From positions 1 through 64,000 of the forward strand of contig CAVRVS010000005.1 of assembly GCA_963724705.1 (NCBI GenBank): a stretch of 64,000 bases of DNA, given 5' to 3'. The DNA is from DASQPR01 sp963724705. GTDB taxonomy: Bacteria > Actinomycetota > Actinomycetes > Mycobacteriales > Micromonosporaceae. The stretch's first letter is position 1. Each line of letters opens with the position of its first letter. The notes beneath the pieces are model-generated. The model was not told the DNA's origin, did not search any database, and saw only the letters and a program-made list of their open reading frames with translations. Made by a program: the position numbers and the translations under genes. Of this stretch, positions 54,733 to 63,580 are shown piece by piece.

Positions 54733-55950
54733 ATGACGCTCCGCCGGCAGCGACGCGCGATCGCGGCGGTCTTCGCGGTGCACGGAGCCGTCATGGGTAC
54801 GTTCGCCGCGCGAATCCCGTCGATGGCCGAACATCTACACCTGGGCGCCGGTGCGCTCGGTCTGGCCTTGTTCATGCCGGCGGTCGGCTCGATGACGATC
54901 ATGCCGTTCACCGGTCGCGTGATACATCGACTCGGACCTCGGGTCGCCTTGCAGGTCCTCCTTGGCGCCTACTGCGCGTTGCTCGCGCTGCCGGCGCTGA
55001 TGCCGTCGCTGACCCTGCTCTGCGTGGCCATGGTCGTGTTCGGCGCAGCCGCCGGAACGTCCGACGTCGCGATGAACGCGCAGGGTTCGGCGCTGGAACA
55101 CCGCACGGGTACGTCGATCATGTCCAGCCTGCACGGCATGTGGAGCATCGGCGGTTTCGTCGCGGCCGCAATCGCGACGGCGGCCACGCGGCTCGATGTC
55201 AGCGCGCCGGCGCACCTCGCCGTCATGGCGTTGGCACTGTTGGTCGGCGGCCAACTCGCCGTACGAACGCTGCCGGCGCTGGGTGCCGGCGGAGTCGCGG
55301 AACCGGTGGAGCGGCCGCGATTCCGCTTCCCGGTCGGGATCGTCCTGGTGATCGCGCTGGTCGGTTTCTGTGCCGTATTCGGCGAGGTGGCGGGTTCCGA
55401 TTGGTCGGCCGTCTACATGCACACGATCATGCACAGCGGCGCCGCGACCGCAGCCGCGACGTACGGCGTGTTCGCCGGTCTGATGGCGTTCGGCCGGTTG
55501 ACCGGCGATCGAGTCGTCCGTCGGTTCGGTGCGGCGGCCACCGTCCGTGTCGGTGCGCTCATCGGCGCGATCGGCGCCGTCCTCGTCGCACTTGCCCTCA
55601 CGACCGCGGTCACGATCATCGGTTTCGCCATGGTGGGCATCGGCGTCGCCACCGTGGTGCCGCTGGCGTTCGCCGCGGCCGGCCGGATCGGTGCCGAGAG
55701 TGGGTCGGCCGCCGCCGGGAATGCGATCGCCGGAGTAGCCACGATCGCGTACGGCGCCGGGCTCGCCGCCCCGGGCGTCATCGGAGGCATCGCCAGTCTG
55801 ACGTCACTGACGTGGTCGTTCGTCTTCGTAGCGACGCTGATCGCGATCATCGTGTTTGCTGGACGGGCGCTGGCGCCGCGTACGGCCGTGCGCCCGGATC
55901 AGGAGGCGGCGGTGCCGAACGTCGCCGTCGCGGACGTCTGGCCGGGCTGA
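54733..55950 (+). CDS. MFS transporter
   Basis: The 405-aa protein has twelve hydrophobic segments and an MFS motif between TM2 and TM3 (GRVIHRLGPRVALQ). A second conserved stretch (TSDVAMNAQGSALEH) is typical of YbjJ-like/FucP-related MFS proteins. Substrate unknown. ATG 54733 has AGGAC about ten bases upstream. Its TGA stop begins a 17-bp tandem repeat array with TGA in every unit. Confidence 0.88.
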   Translation: MTLRRQRRAIAAVFAVHGAVMGTFAARIPSMAEHLHLGAGALGLALFMPAVGSMTIMPFTGRVIHRLGPRVALQVLLGAYCALLALPALMPSLTLLCVAMVVFGAAAGTSDVAMNAQGSALEHRTGTSIMSSLHGMWSIGGFVAAAIATAATRLDVSAPAHLAVMALALLVGGQLAVRTLPALGAGGVAEPVERPRFRFPVGIVLVIALVGFCAVFGEVAGSDWSAVYMHTIMHSGAATAAATYGVFAGLMAFGRLTGDRVVRRFGAAATVRVGALIGAIGAVLVALALTTAVTIIGFAMVGIGVATVVPLAFAAAGRIGAESGSAAAGNAIAGVATIAYGAGLAAPGVIGGIASLTSLTWSFVFVATLIAIIVFAGRALAPRTAVRPDQEAAVPNVAVADVWPG

Positions 55951-56024
55951 CCAGCACCGGGCTGACCGAATGCGTGAGCTGATCGAACGTCCCAGCTGAC
56001 CGGACGCCCGCGCTGATCGACGGC
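55946..56024 (+). repeat. 15/17-bp tandem repeat beginning at the MFS stop codon
   Basis: Units starting with TGA occur at 55948 (the stop), 55963, 55980, 55997 and 56014, spaced 15, 17, 17 and 17 bases, each preceded by GC. The consensus is TGAYCGRACGYCCRGC. The array fills much of the 200-base gap before the BlaI-type gene. Confidence 0.82.
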
Positions 56025-56150
56025 TGGACAGCGACATTGGCCGATATCGCTGGTGACATTGCCTGACACAAACGGTGACGCGGGCCACCTTTCGCTGGTA
56101 GCTTCGCATCCTCGGACTGGCGGAGACACGACCACGGAGGCTGGTGGCGC

Positions 56151-56615
56151 ATGGCGATGGCGAAGGATCGATCCGGCCGGCGACCGTGGGGTGGTCTCGA
56201 AGATGAGGTGCTGGCGACGCTCTGGGCGGCGCCGGGGCCGGTGACCGCGACCGCGGTGCAGACCGAGCTCGGCGGGGATCTGGCCTACGGCACGATCACC
56301 ACGATTCTCGGGCGCCTGCGGGCCAAGGGCCTGGTCATCCGTACTCAGATCGGGCGGACGTACGAATATGCCCCGGCACAGGACGCCGCGTCGCATACCG
56401 CCAGCCGGATGCATTCGCTCCTGATCAGCCGCGGAGATCGCGCCGAGGTTCTGGCCCGGTTCGTCTCCGAACTGTCCGCGGAGGAGGAGCGGCTGCTGCA
56501 CGCCGTGCTCCGGGACATCACTCAAGACGACCTCACGTCGGACGGTAACAACTCCGACAGCAACGACCACCCTGATCCTTCGGCGGCGCACGCGACGGAG
56601 CCGGCGGAGCGCTAG
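56151..56615 (+). CDS. BlaI/MecI/CopY family transcriptional repressor
   Basis: The 154-aa protein has the BlaI winged helix (LEDEVLATLWAAPGPVTATA, GTITTILGRLRAKGLVIRT, TYEYAPA) and a C-terminal dimerisation helix region (FVSELSAEEERLLHAVL), then a disordered tail. It is paired with an M56-type membrane peptidase gene two bases downstream, the usual BlaI/BlaR arrangement in actinobacteria. ATG 56151 has GGAGG ten bases upstream. Confidence 0.92.
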   Translation: MAMAKDRSGRRPWGGLEDEVLATLWAAPGPVTATAVQTELGGDLAYGTITTILGRLRAKGLVIRTQIGRTYEYAPAQDAASHTASRMHSLLISRGDRAEVLARFVSELSAEEERLLHAVLRDITQDDLTSDGNNSDSNDHPDPSAAHATEPAER

Positions 56616-56617
56616 CC

Positions 56618-57541
56618 GTGACCGTGTCGGTCTACCTGCCGCTCATGCTCGGGATCGTGCTCGCGGTCATCGCGCCGGCCCTCGTCCGGACGTTGCCGCC
56701 GCCGGCCGCCGTTTGGTCGTTGACCTGCGTGGCGGTCGCATCCGCGGTGGCCTGGACCGTCTCACTCGGCATCATCGCGTCGACCGGCGTGGAGCGTACG
56801 TCCTTCGTTGCGCACCTCGTGAACTACTCGGCGACCTACTGGCGTCATGTCGATCCCGTCGCGGTGCCGTCGGCCATCGTCGCCGGATTCGTGCTCGTCG
56901 TCTGCTTCGGGCTGTTCGGCCGGGCGATCGTCCACGAAATCGCCGTAGCGCGCGGGATCCGCCGTCTCGCCTCTGGCTTCCGCGCCAAGTCGGGCGTGGT
57001 CTTCGTCGACGACGAGACTCCGCATGCCTACGCGGTCGGCGGACGACGCCCGCGCATCGTTGTGTCGAGTGGACTGATGCGTTCGCTCGGTGCGGGGGAG
57101 CGGCGGGCCGTGTTCGCGCACGAGGCGGCCCACCTGCGTCGACGTCACCACGTGCACCTGCGCGTAGTGCGCCTGGCCGCGGCCGTACACCCGTTGCTTC
57201 GCCCGGCCGTACGATCCGGTGTCCTGGCCGTCGAACGATGGGCCGATGAGGACGCGGCACGGAGCCTCGGCGACCGCGCGCTGGTTGCGCGTTCCCTGCT
57301 ACGCGCCGCACTTGCCGGCACCGGTGCATCCTCGCCGGCGGGAGTGCTGGCCCACTCGACGTCCGGCGACGTCGGCCGTCGGGTGGCCGCGCTGCTCGCC
57401 GCTCCGCCTCGGCCGCGATGGTCGATCGCGACCGTGTCCGGAATCCTGGTCGTCGCCGCCATCCTCTCGCCCGTCTACAGCGCCGACCACCTCGACAGCT
57501 TGCTGTCTGCCGGTTCGACGTCCACCTCGTCACATCGGTAG
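56618..57541 (+). CDS. M56 family membrane metallopeptidase (BlaR1-like, no sensor domain)
   Basis: The 307-aa membrane protein has about four helices and the zinc motif HEAAH (in FAHEAAHLRRRHHVHLRVV), preceded by AYAVGGRRPRIVVSSGLM and followed by ERWADEDAA, which carries the third ligand. It should sense a signal and relieve BlaI repression, but lacks the penicillin-binding sensor domain of true BlaR1. GTG 56618 is two bases after the blaI stop. Confidence 0.9.
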   Translation: MTVSVYLPLMLGIVLAVIAPALVRTLPPPAAVWSLTCVAVASAVAWTVSLGIIASTGVERTSFVAHLVNYSATYWRHVDPVAVPSAIVAGFVLVVCFGLFGRAIVHEIAVARGIRRLASGFRAKSGVVFVDDETPHAYAVGGRRPRIVVSSGLMRSLGAGERRAVFAHEAAHLRRRHHVHLRVVRLAAAVHPLLRPAVRSGVLAVERWADEDAARSLGDRALVARSLLRAALAGTGASSPAGVLAHSTSGDVGRRVAALLAAPPRPRWSIATVSGILVVAAILSPVYSADHLDSLLSAGSTSTSSHR

Positions 57542-57643
57542 AGGCGCCGCGCGCGCCGGTTGCCACGGCTCTGACCTGCTAAACCTTTCGCCAGTACGCG
57601 CGGACCAGGGTTTCGTCGATCATGCGAAACGGCAGGGCGCTGT

Positions 57644-57655
57644 TATCCTCGGCCC
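57644..57655 (+). promoter_or_regulatory. -10 box of a probable leaderless transcript
   Basis: TATCCT (57644-57649) ends six bases before ATG 57656, and no ribosome site is present, which fits a leaderless message. No clear -35 box was found. Confidence 0.45.
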
Positions 57656-58609
57656 ATGGCAACGGCGACCGCTACACGCTTTGTGACTGGCGGTGACACC
57701 CGCCAACGCATGAGCTGGGCCGGTCGCACGGTCGTCATCGTCGCCATCGTGACCGCGCTGGTCATCGTCGGGCATCGACTCGTCCCGGACGTACGCGGCG
57801 TCGGCAGTCTGCTCGATTCGGCGGCGCCGTGGCTCGGTCTCGCCGTGCCGTTGCTTGCGCTCGGTGCCCTTCTCACCCGTTCGAAGTTCGCCGCGATCGC
57901 GGTCGTCCTCCCGCTGCTGGCTTGGTTGGTCGCGTTTGGCTCGGCCTGGCTGCCGTCCGGCGGTGGCACACCCGAGCTGCGGGTCGCGAATCAGAACGTG
58001 GACGCCGACAACGCCAACCCGGCCGCGACCATTCGAAACGTTGCCGCCACGCATGCCGACGTCATCGGGTTGGAGGAGGTCACCGCGTCGAGTGCCCCCG
58101 TGATCGCGACGACACTGAGCGATGCGTACCCGTACCACGGCCAGGAGTCGACCGTACAGCTGTGGAGCCGCTACCCGATCAGTGACTTCAGCGGCGTCGA
58201 TCTGGGCCTGAGCTGGACACGCGCGCTGCGGGCCGAGATCGCGACGCCGAACGGCGCGGTGACCGTCTACGTCGTGCACCTGGCCTCCGCCCGCGCCGGG
58301 CAGACCGCCACCCGAGACAGCACAATGGATGCGCTGGTCGACCGGATCCGGACCGACACGTCGCCGCGGATCGTGATGCTCGGCGATCTGAATACGGCCA
58401 GCACCGACCGGGTGCTGGCGCCATTGGCCCATCTGCTGCGTGATACCCAGGCGGCCGCAGGTCGTGGGCTCGGCTTCACCTGGCCGTCGTCGTTCCCGCT
58501 GGTCCGCCCCGACCACATCATGACCCGAGGCATGACCGCCACGCAGTCGAGCGTGGTGGACACCTCCGGTAGCGATCACCGAGCGATCACCGCTGGCCTG
58601 CGTTTCTAG
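57656..58609 (+). CDS. Membrane-anchored endonuclease/exonuclease/phosphatase family protein
   Basis: The 317-aa protein has three N-terminal hydrophobic segments (residues about 22-40, 55-73 and 78-98) and then an extracytoplasmic EEP domain. Catalytic residues appear in NQNVDADN, GLEEVT, YVVHLAS, MLGDLNTA, RPDHIM and the final SDHRAITAGL. Such proteins act as phosphodiesterases or lipid phosphatases; the substrate is unknown. The end of the gene, including the TAG stop, is duplicated in a 24-bp tandem repeat. Confidence 0.88.
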   Translation: MATATATRFVTGGDTRQRMSWAGRTVVIVAIVTALVIVGHRLVPDVRGVGSLLDSAAPWLGLAVPLLALGALLTRSKFAAIAVVLPLLAWLVAFGSAWLPSGGGTPELRVANQNVDADNANPAATIRNVAATHADVIGLEEVTASSAPVIATTLSDAYPYHGQESTVQLWSRYPISDFSGVDLGLSWTRALRAEIATPNGAVTVYVVHLASARAGQTATRDSTMDALVDRIRTDTSPRIVMLGDLNTASTDRVLAPLAHLLRDTQAAAGRGLGFTWPSSFPLVRPDHIMTRGMTATQSSVVDTSGSDHRAITAGLRF

Positions 58610-58642
58610 CGCAACGCCGGCCTGCGCTTCTAGCGCAGCGCG
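58595..58642 (+). repeat. 24-bp tandem duplication spanning a TAG stop codon
   Basis: Two 24-base units (58595-58618 and 58619-58642) differ at three positions. The first contains the last codons GLRF and the TAG stop of the EEP-family gene; the second repeats GLRF-stop in the same frame. An 11-base repeat AGCGATCACCG also occurs twice just upstream, inside the gene. Confidence 0.88.
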
Positions 58643-58670
58643 CAGCGACGGGCGCCGGCCGTTCGGAGGG

Positions 58671-59810
58671 TCACGCGGCCGCGCGGAACTCGACGTTGTG
58701 GACGGCGTCCGGGACGGCGAAGGCCAACATCCGGCGCCCTTCGGCCTCGACCTCTTCGCGTTGCTCGCGAGTCAATGGCCGCAACTCCTCAATCCACAGC
58801 GTGGCGCCGGTGCGCACCGGCGCCAGCCGCCAGATGGCCTGGACGACCCCGTCCACCAGCACGAAGCCGGGCACAATGCCGTTGCGGCTGAACGTCCGGC
58901 GGCGGTCCACATCGGCGATCACCCGGCTCCGGTCGGCGTGCGACAGCGTGAGGTTGTCGAACTCCGCGATGAGTCGGACCGGTGCCGGCGTCGCCGGATC
59001 CGGGCGAGGGGCGTCTGGCAGGTCTAGGACCTCGACTCCCGACTCGCAGCGAAACGAGACGAACTCGCCGCGGAGTCGTTCGACGATTTCGGAGAGCCGA
59101 GTCAGTCCAGACCAGGCCTGGATGTCGGCGACACTAGCCGGGCCGAACGCACCGAGATAGCGAACGATCATCGTTTCGACGGCCCGGCTCGCGCCCTGTC
59201 CTCCCTCGTCTAGGTCGTCCGGTTGGCCGTCCGGTCCGGGTGCCCACTGGTCGAGTGCGGCTAGTCGAAGCGCGCCACCGGCGCCCCACACGCCGCGCGG
59301 TGGCACCTGCACCAGCGGAATCGCCGTACGGACGCCATCGGCCAGCACCGAACCGGCGGTGTCAGGCCATTGCTTCTGCAGGCGTTCGCCCAACTCCTTG
59401 AACGTGAGCGGGCCGTCGCCCAGCACGTCGAGCCCGGCCCGAGCGAGATCGGCGAGGTCGATGCCGGCCGCCGCGAGCACGCGACCGGACGCCGTTGTCT
59501 TGAACATCCGCGTCAAGGCCGGCTGCAGCACCGGCCGCAAGGTCCGCGCGTCCGCCGCGGTGGCAAGGTGCACGGTCGATCGCATCAGGGCGACCCGCAC
59601 CACGGTCCGATCGAGGATCAACTCGGCGAGGCGCTCGGGTGCGAACTCCCGAAGTCGACACCACAGCCCGTAGTACGGCGGGAACTGCGCTTGTGCCTGC
59701 AACCCGACGAGATGGGCGATCGCCTCGACCGGATCGCGCTCGGCCGGCGCGAGCAGCATCTGTCGAGCAAGCGTCGCCCGTCCCAGCGCGGCCTGGCTCA
59801 AGACGGTCAT
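58671..59810 (-). CDS. Winged-helix DNA-binding protein, AlkZ/YcaQ-like
   Basis: The 379-aa product belongs to the HTH_42 family that includes AlkZ, a glycosylase unhooking DNA crosslinks. Features: LVGLQAQAQFPPYYGLW (QxQ motif region), DRTVVRVALMRSTVHLAT, and the later NGIVPGFVLVDGVVQAIWRL. Several members protect antibiotic producers; others have no known role. ATG 59810 begins where family similarity starts (MTVLSQAALGRATLARQ). The gene stands alone. Confidence 0.85.
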   Translation of the reverse strand: MTVLSQAALGRATLARQMLLAPAERDPVEAIAHLVGLQAQAQFPPYYGLWCRLREFAPERLAELILDRTVVRVALMRSTVHLATAADARTLRPVLQPALTRMFKTTASGRVLAAAGIDLADLARAGLDVLGDGPLTFKELGERLQKQWPDTAGSVLADGVRTAIPLVQVPPRGVWGAGGALRLAALDQWAPGPDGQPDDLDEGGQGASRAVETMIVRYLGAFGPASVADIQAWSGLTRLSEIVERLRGEFVSFRCESGVEVLDLPDAPRPDPATPAPVRLIAEFDNLTLSHADRSRVIADVDRRRTFSRNGIVPGFVLVDGVVQAIWRLAPVRTGATLWIEELRPLTREQREEVEAEGRRMLAFAVPDAVHNVEFRAAA

Positions 59811-60000
59811 CGCCGCACCCTAGCCGAGCCGTCGGACACGTCCGGTGGATTGTCCCGACCATGACCGCGGATGTGTAGCCACCTGGGGCATGTCTGGGTC
59901 ACACGCCCCCATTCGGTCAAAGCGGTCGGTAACCCGCAACCAGAATCGTGGTCGAGCGATTACTGAAGGTAGGAACCGCGGGTCGCGGGAGGACTACACG

Positions 60001-61914
60001 GTGGACAGACCCAACAAGGTCGGCAACTTTTCGCGATCAGAACCATCACAGCCATCACAGCCATCACAGCCAGCGCGTCCGAGCCGGGACGAGCGATTCG
60101 GCGCCCCGTACGTGCGGCGGGAACGGTCCCGCGACACGTACCGGGGAAACGAGCGTGAGTCGGCCTACCGTGGCCGCGGTCCCACGTACGGTCGTCGCGA
60201 CGGTGAGGTGCGCGGTCCCGGCGACGGCGGAACGGTCATCTATGGACCGGCCCGGTTCACCACGCCGGTTGATCCGTGGGACGAGTCGCGAGCGGCCACC
60301 GAAACCTGGTTCACGGTCACGACCAACGCCGCGCGGCCAGCGTCCAGCTCGGACACCGTGCTCCGGCGCAACACAAACCAGGTATCGACGCACGAGGACA
60401 CGGCGGCGCAGGACACTCTCGCCAACCTGTTCGGAGACTCCGACCCGTACCGGACCGACGAAATCGCGGTGCCGGGGACTTCGCCGGCGGTACTCCCGGC
60501 TTTGCGTCCTCCACCGAGGTCTCGCCCCGAGCCTGACCGGCCGCTGTGGACGCCGCCGGACGCGATCGACGACGCCACGGTCTATCGCAGCGCGGCCGCG
60601 ATGGCGACGTTCGTGCCGTACGCGGTCGACGAGAGCGCACGAGACGTGGTCCGACACGCCCGGCGGCTCAGTTGGCCGCGTCACATTCGACCGAGATGGC
60701 TCCGTCCGCGACGTGTGGAGCGGGGGATCCGGTCGAGGGACCGCCGGAGTCCGCTGTGGGCCAAACTGCTCGTCGCGCTCGGTGCCCTGGTCATGGTCGC
60801 GGGTATCGGCGCCATCATCGTCGTGAAGATCGGGCTGAATCAGGTCAGCCACGCCATTCCGACCGAGAATCTCCTGGGTGAGGTGGCGGCCAAGCCGGCG
60901 GTGGCGGCGGCCGGGCCGTCGATCCCGGGCCCGATCAACTTTCTGCTCGTCGGCGTCGACACCCGACCGTCCGGCGATACCGGCTCGCACTCGGACACGA
61001 TCATCATCGCCCATATTCCGGCCACCCACGACCGCGTCTATCTGGTGTCGATACCGCGGGACACCAGCACGATCATTCCGCCCGATCCGAAGACCCGGTT
61101 CGCCGGCGGATCGTACAAGATCAATGCCGCCTTTACGTTCGGCAGCTGGCACGGCGGTGGGGATGCCGGTGGCTTCCAGCTGCTGGCGAGGACCATCAAG
61201 AACGCGTACGGCATCACGTTCAACGGCGGCGCGATCGTCAACTTCAGCGGGTTCGCCGACATCGTCAACAAACTCGGCGGCGTCAACATGTACGTCGACG
61301 AGACGACCGTCTCCATCCACCGGGGCATCGACGAAAGCGGCAAGCCGGCCGTGCCGTACAACATCAATCCGGATACCGGCGTGCCGATCTGTGCGAAAAG
61401 GAATCTCACCTTCGACGCGAACCCGCTCGCTTGCGCACTGCCCGGCGTCACTCCGATCGTCTACAAGAAGGGTCAGCGTCACCTGAACGCGACCGATGCA
61501 CTCGACTTCGTCCGCAGTCGGGACGGACTCGTCGGCACCGACTACGCCCGGCAGCGCCATCAGCAGCAGTTCATCAAGGCGGTCCTGACCGAGGTGTACC
61601 AGAAGGGGCTGTCCGACCCCTTCAAGATGGGCACCTTCGCGAAGTCGGTCGGCAAAGCGTTCGTCTTCGACGGCGGCGGCGTTTCGTTGTCGGACTGGCT
61701 GTTCGCGCTCAAGGGCATCACGCCGGGCTCGATGGTCACGATCAAGACCAACGACGGGCAGTTCGTGCGCTACCTTGGCAAGGCGCCGGACGCCCGCCAA
61801 GCGCTGAACGCGGCCAGCCTGGAATTGCTGGCGGCCGTACGCGATGACCGGACGAAGACGGACACGGTGGGTCAGTTTGTCGCTGCCCACCCGGACTGGG
61901 TCGCCCCGAGCTGA
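60001..61914 (+). CDS. LytR-CpsA-Psr (LCP) family cell-wall glycopolymer ligase
   Basis: The 637-aa protein has a long basic, Ser/Arg/Pro-rich cytoplasmic N-terminus of about 250 residues, one TM helix (LLVALGALVMVAGIGAIIVV) and an extracytoplasmic LCP domain: INFLLVGVDTRPSGDTGS, VYLVSIPRDTSTII, GGVNMYVDETT and ATDALDFVRSRDGLVGTDYA. The conserved Asp and Arg residues that bind the polyprenyl phosphate are present. It attaches arabinogalactan- or teichoic-type polymers to peptidoglycan. GTG 60001 is fixed by GGGAGG eight bases upstream. A 9-bp repeat (CCATCACAG) near 60048 encodes QPSQPSQPS. Confidence 0.93.
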   Translation: MDRPNKVGNFSRSEPSQPSQPSQPARPSRDERFGAPYVRRERSRDTYRGNERESAYRGRGPTYGRRDGEVRGPGDGGTVIYGPARFTTPVDPWDESRAATETWFTVTTNAARPASSSDTVLRRNTNQVSTHEDTAAQDTLANLFGDSDPYRTDEIAVPGTSPAVLPALRPPPRSRPEPDRPLWTPPDAIDDATVYRSAAAMATFVPYAVDESARDVVRHARRLSWPRHIRPRWLRPRRVERGIRSRDRRSPLWAKLLVALGALVMVAGIGAIIVVKIGLNQVSHAIPTENLLGEVAAKPAVAAAGPSIPGPINFLLVGVDTRPSGDTGSHSDTIIIAHIPATHDRVYLVSIPRDTSTIIPPDPKTRFAGGSYKINAAFTFGSWHGGGDAGGFQLLARTIKNAYGITFNGGAIVNFSGFADIVNKLGGVNMYVDETTVSIHRGIDESGKPAVPYNINPDTGVPICAKRNLTFDANPLACALPGVTPIVYKKGQRHLNATDALDFVRSRDGLVGTDYARQRHQQQFIKAVLTEVYQKGLSDPFKMGTFAKSVGKAFVFDGGGVSLSDWLFALKGITPGSMVTIKTNDGQFVRYLGKAPDARQALNAASLELLAAVRDDRTKTDTVGQFVAAHPDWVAPS

Positions 61915-61929
61915 GGCGTCCGCTGCCGG

Positions 61930-63438
61930 TCACCAAGGTGCGGGCGCGTAATCCTTCAGGAAGCAGCCGTGCAGATCCTCGCCGGCCTCACCGGCGACGA
62001 TCGGGTGATACACGCGCGCGGCACCGTCGACGAGATCGAGCGGCGCATGGAATCCCTCGTCGGCCAGCCGTACCTTCGTCGGATGTGGACGCTCGTCGGT
62101 GATCCATCCGGTGTCGACGGCGGTCATCAGGATGCCGTCGGTGGCGAGCATCTCCGGCGCACTGGTACGCGTCAGCATGTTCAACGCGGCCTTGGCCATG
62201 TTGGTATGCGGATGCCCGGCGCCCTTGTACGCGCGCCCGAACTGACCCTCCATTGCCGACACGTTGACGACGTACTTGCGCGATGCCGGAGATGCGGCCA
62301 GCGCCGGTCGGAGTCGGCTGATCAGGATGAACGGCGCGGTCGCGTTGCACAGCTGCACTTCCAGCAGCTCGATCGGATCGACCGCGTCGACGGTGGCGAC
62401 CCAGCTGTTCGTCGCGGCCAGATCGGGGACGAGCCCGCCGGCGTCGATCGCCGAGCCGGTGGCGATGCGGGACACGGATGCCGACCCGGCCGATAGTGCG
62501 AGGGCAGTCACGACGTCCGGGGTGAGTTGGTGATGGCCGTGCTCGGCCGCGAGTGCCCGTGCCGCGGCGCCGGCCGCGTGGACGTGCCCGAACGTCAGCA
62601 CATCGACCGGTCCGGCCGGTAGGGCGTCCGACTCACCGGCGACCAGCGGCCCGTACGCACCGGGTGATCGCCGTACCGTCTGGGCCGCGTTGTTGATCAG
62701 GATGTCGAGCGGTCCGTCCGCGGCGACCGTGTCGGCCAGGGCGATCACCTGCGCCGGATCACGGAGATCGATGCCGACCACGCGCAGGCGATGCAGCCAC
62801 TGGTCGCTGTCGGGCATCGCGGTGAAGCGTCGCACCGCGTCATTCGGGAACCGCGTCGTGATTGTCAGGTGGGCGCCGTCGCGGAGCAGGCGGAGCGCGA
62901 TGTACATGCCGATCTTGGCGCGTCCGCCGGTGAGCAACGCGCGGCGGCCGGCGAGGTTGGTCCGCGCGTCGCGATGGGACCGGTTGACGCCGGCGCAGTC
63001 GGGACACAGCTGGTGGTAGAACGCGTCGACGACGGTGTATCGCGTCTTGCAGACGTAACAGGCGCGCGGCCGGATCAACGTGCCGGCGATCGGGCCCTCG
63101 GTCGCCGTGGCGAGCGGGATGCCGGCCGTCTCGTCGTCGATCCGGCCCGGCGCGCCGGTCGCCGTCGCCGCCGTGACCGCGTTGTCGGCCGACACCACCC
63201 GCTCCCGGCGCTCGTCGCGTCGACGCTGCTTAACCGATTTGAAGAGCTTCGCGGTGGCGCGGCGGGCACGTTCGGCGTCGGCATGGTCGATCGGCAGCTC
63301 GTCGATCTCCGCGAGCACCTCGAGCATGATCGCCATCCGGTCCGGATCGATCCCGGGTACGGACGTCCGCTCGCCCCGATCGGGCGCCGAGTCGGCGGAG
63401 CGCTGGATCGGCGTACCCACGAACTCCTGGGTGTCCAC
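61930..63438 (-). CDS. SDR-family oxidoreductase with N-terminal zinc ribbon
   Basis: The 502-aa protein has a charged helical N-terminus, a four-Cys ribbon (CYVCKTRY ... CPDC, near residue 135) and an SDR fold: LLTGGRAKIGMYIALRLLRD, NNAAQTVRR, VNVSAMEGQF and HPHTNMAKAALNML. In the last motif the usual YxxxK Tyr is Thr (TNMAK), so ordinary SDR catalysis is doubtful. The same HPHTNMAKAALNM motif occurs in a eukaryote-like SDR group. GTG 63438 has GGAGG nine bases upstream; the longer frame adds an Arg-rich stretch unlike coding sequence. Confidence 0.8.
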   Translation of the reverse strand: MDTQEFVGTPIQRSADSAPDRGERTSVPGIDPDRMAIMLEVLAEIDELPIDHADAERARRATAKLFKSVKQRRRDERRERVVSADNAVTAATATGAPGRIDDETAGIPLATATEGPIAGTLIRPRACYVCKTRYTVVDAFYHQLCPDCAGVNRSHRDARTNLAGRRALLTGGRAKIGMYIALRLLRDGAHLTITTRFPNDAVRRFTAMPDSDQWLHRLRVVGIDLRDPAQVIALADTVAADGPLDILINNAAQTVRRSPGAYGPLVAGESDALPAGPVDVLTFGHVHAAGAAARALAAEHGHHQLTPDVVTALALSAGSASVSRIATGSAIDAGGLVPDLAATNSWVATVDAVDPIELLEVQLCNATAPFILISRLRPALAASPASRKYVVNVSAMEGQFGRAYKGAGHPHTNMAKAALNMLTRTSAPEMLATDGILMTAVDTGWITDERPHPTKVRLADEGFHAPLDLVDGAARVYHPIVAGEAGEDLHGCFLKDYAPAPW

Positions 63439-63580
63439 GACCTGCCGCCTCCGTCGAAATGCCTGGCCCGGCGGGCGCCGGTTCGTCCCACGCACTGTAC
63501 GCAACCGGGCGGTCGCACGACGAACGCCAGCGGCGCCGGTCACACCGCCGGCGCGCCCGACCGGCGCCGAGCCGGAACGG

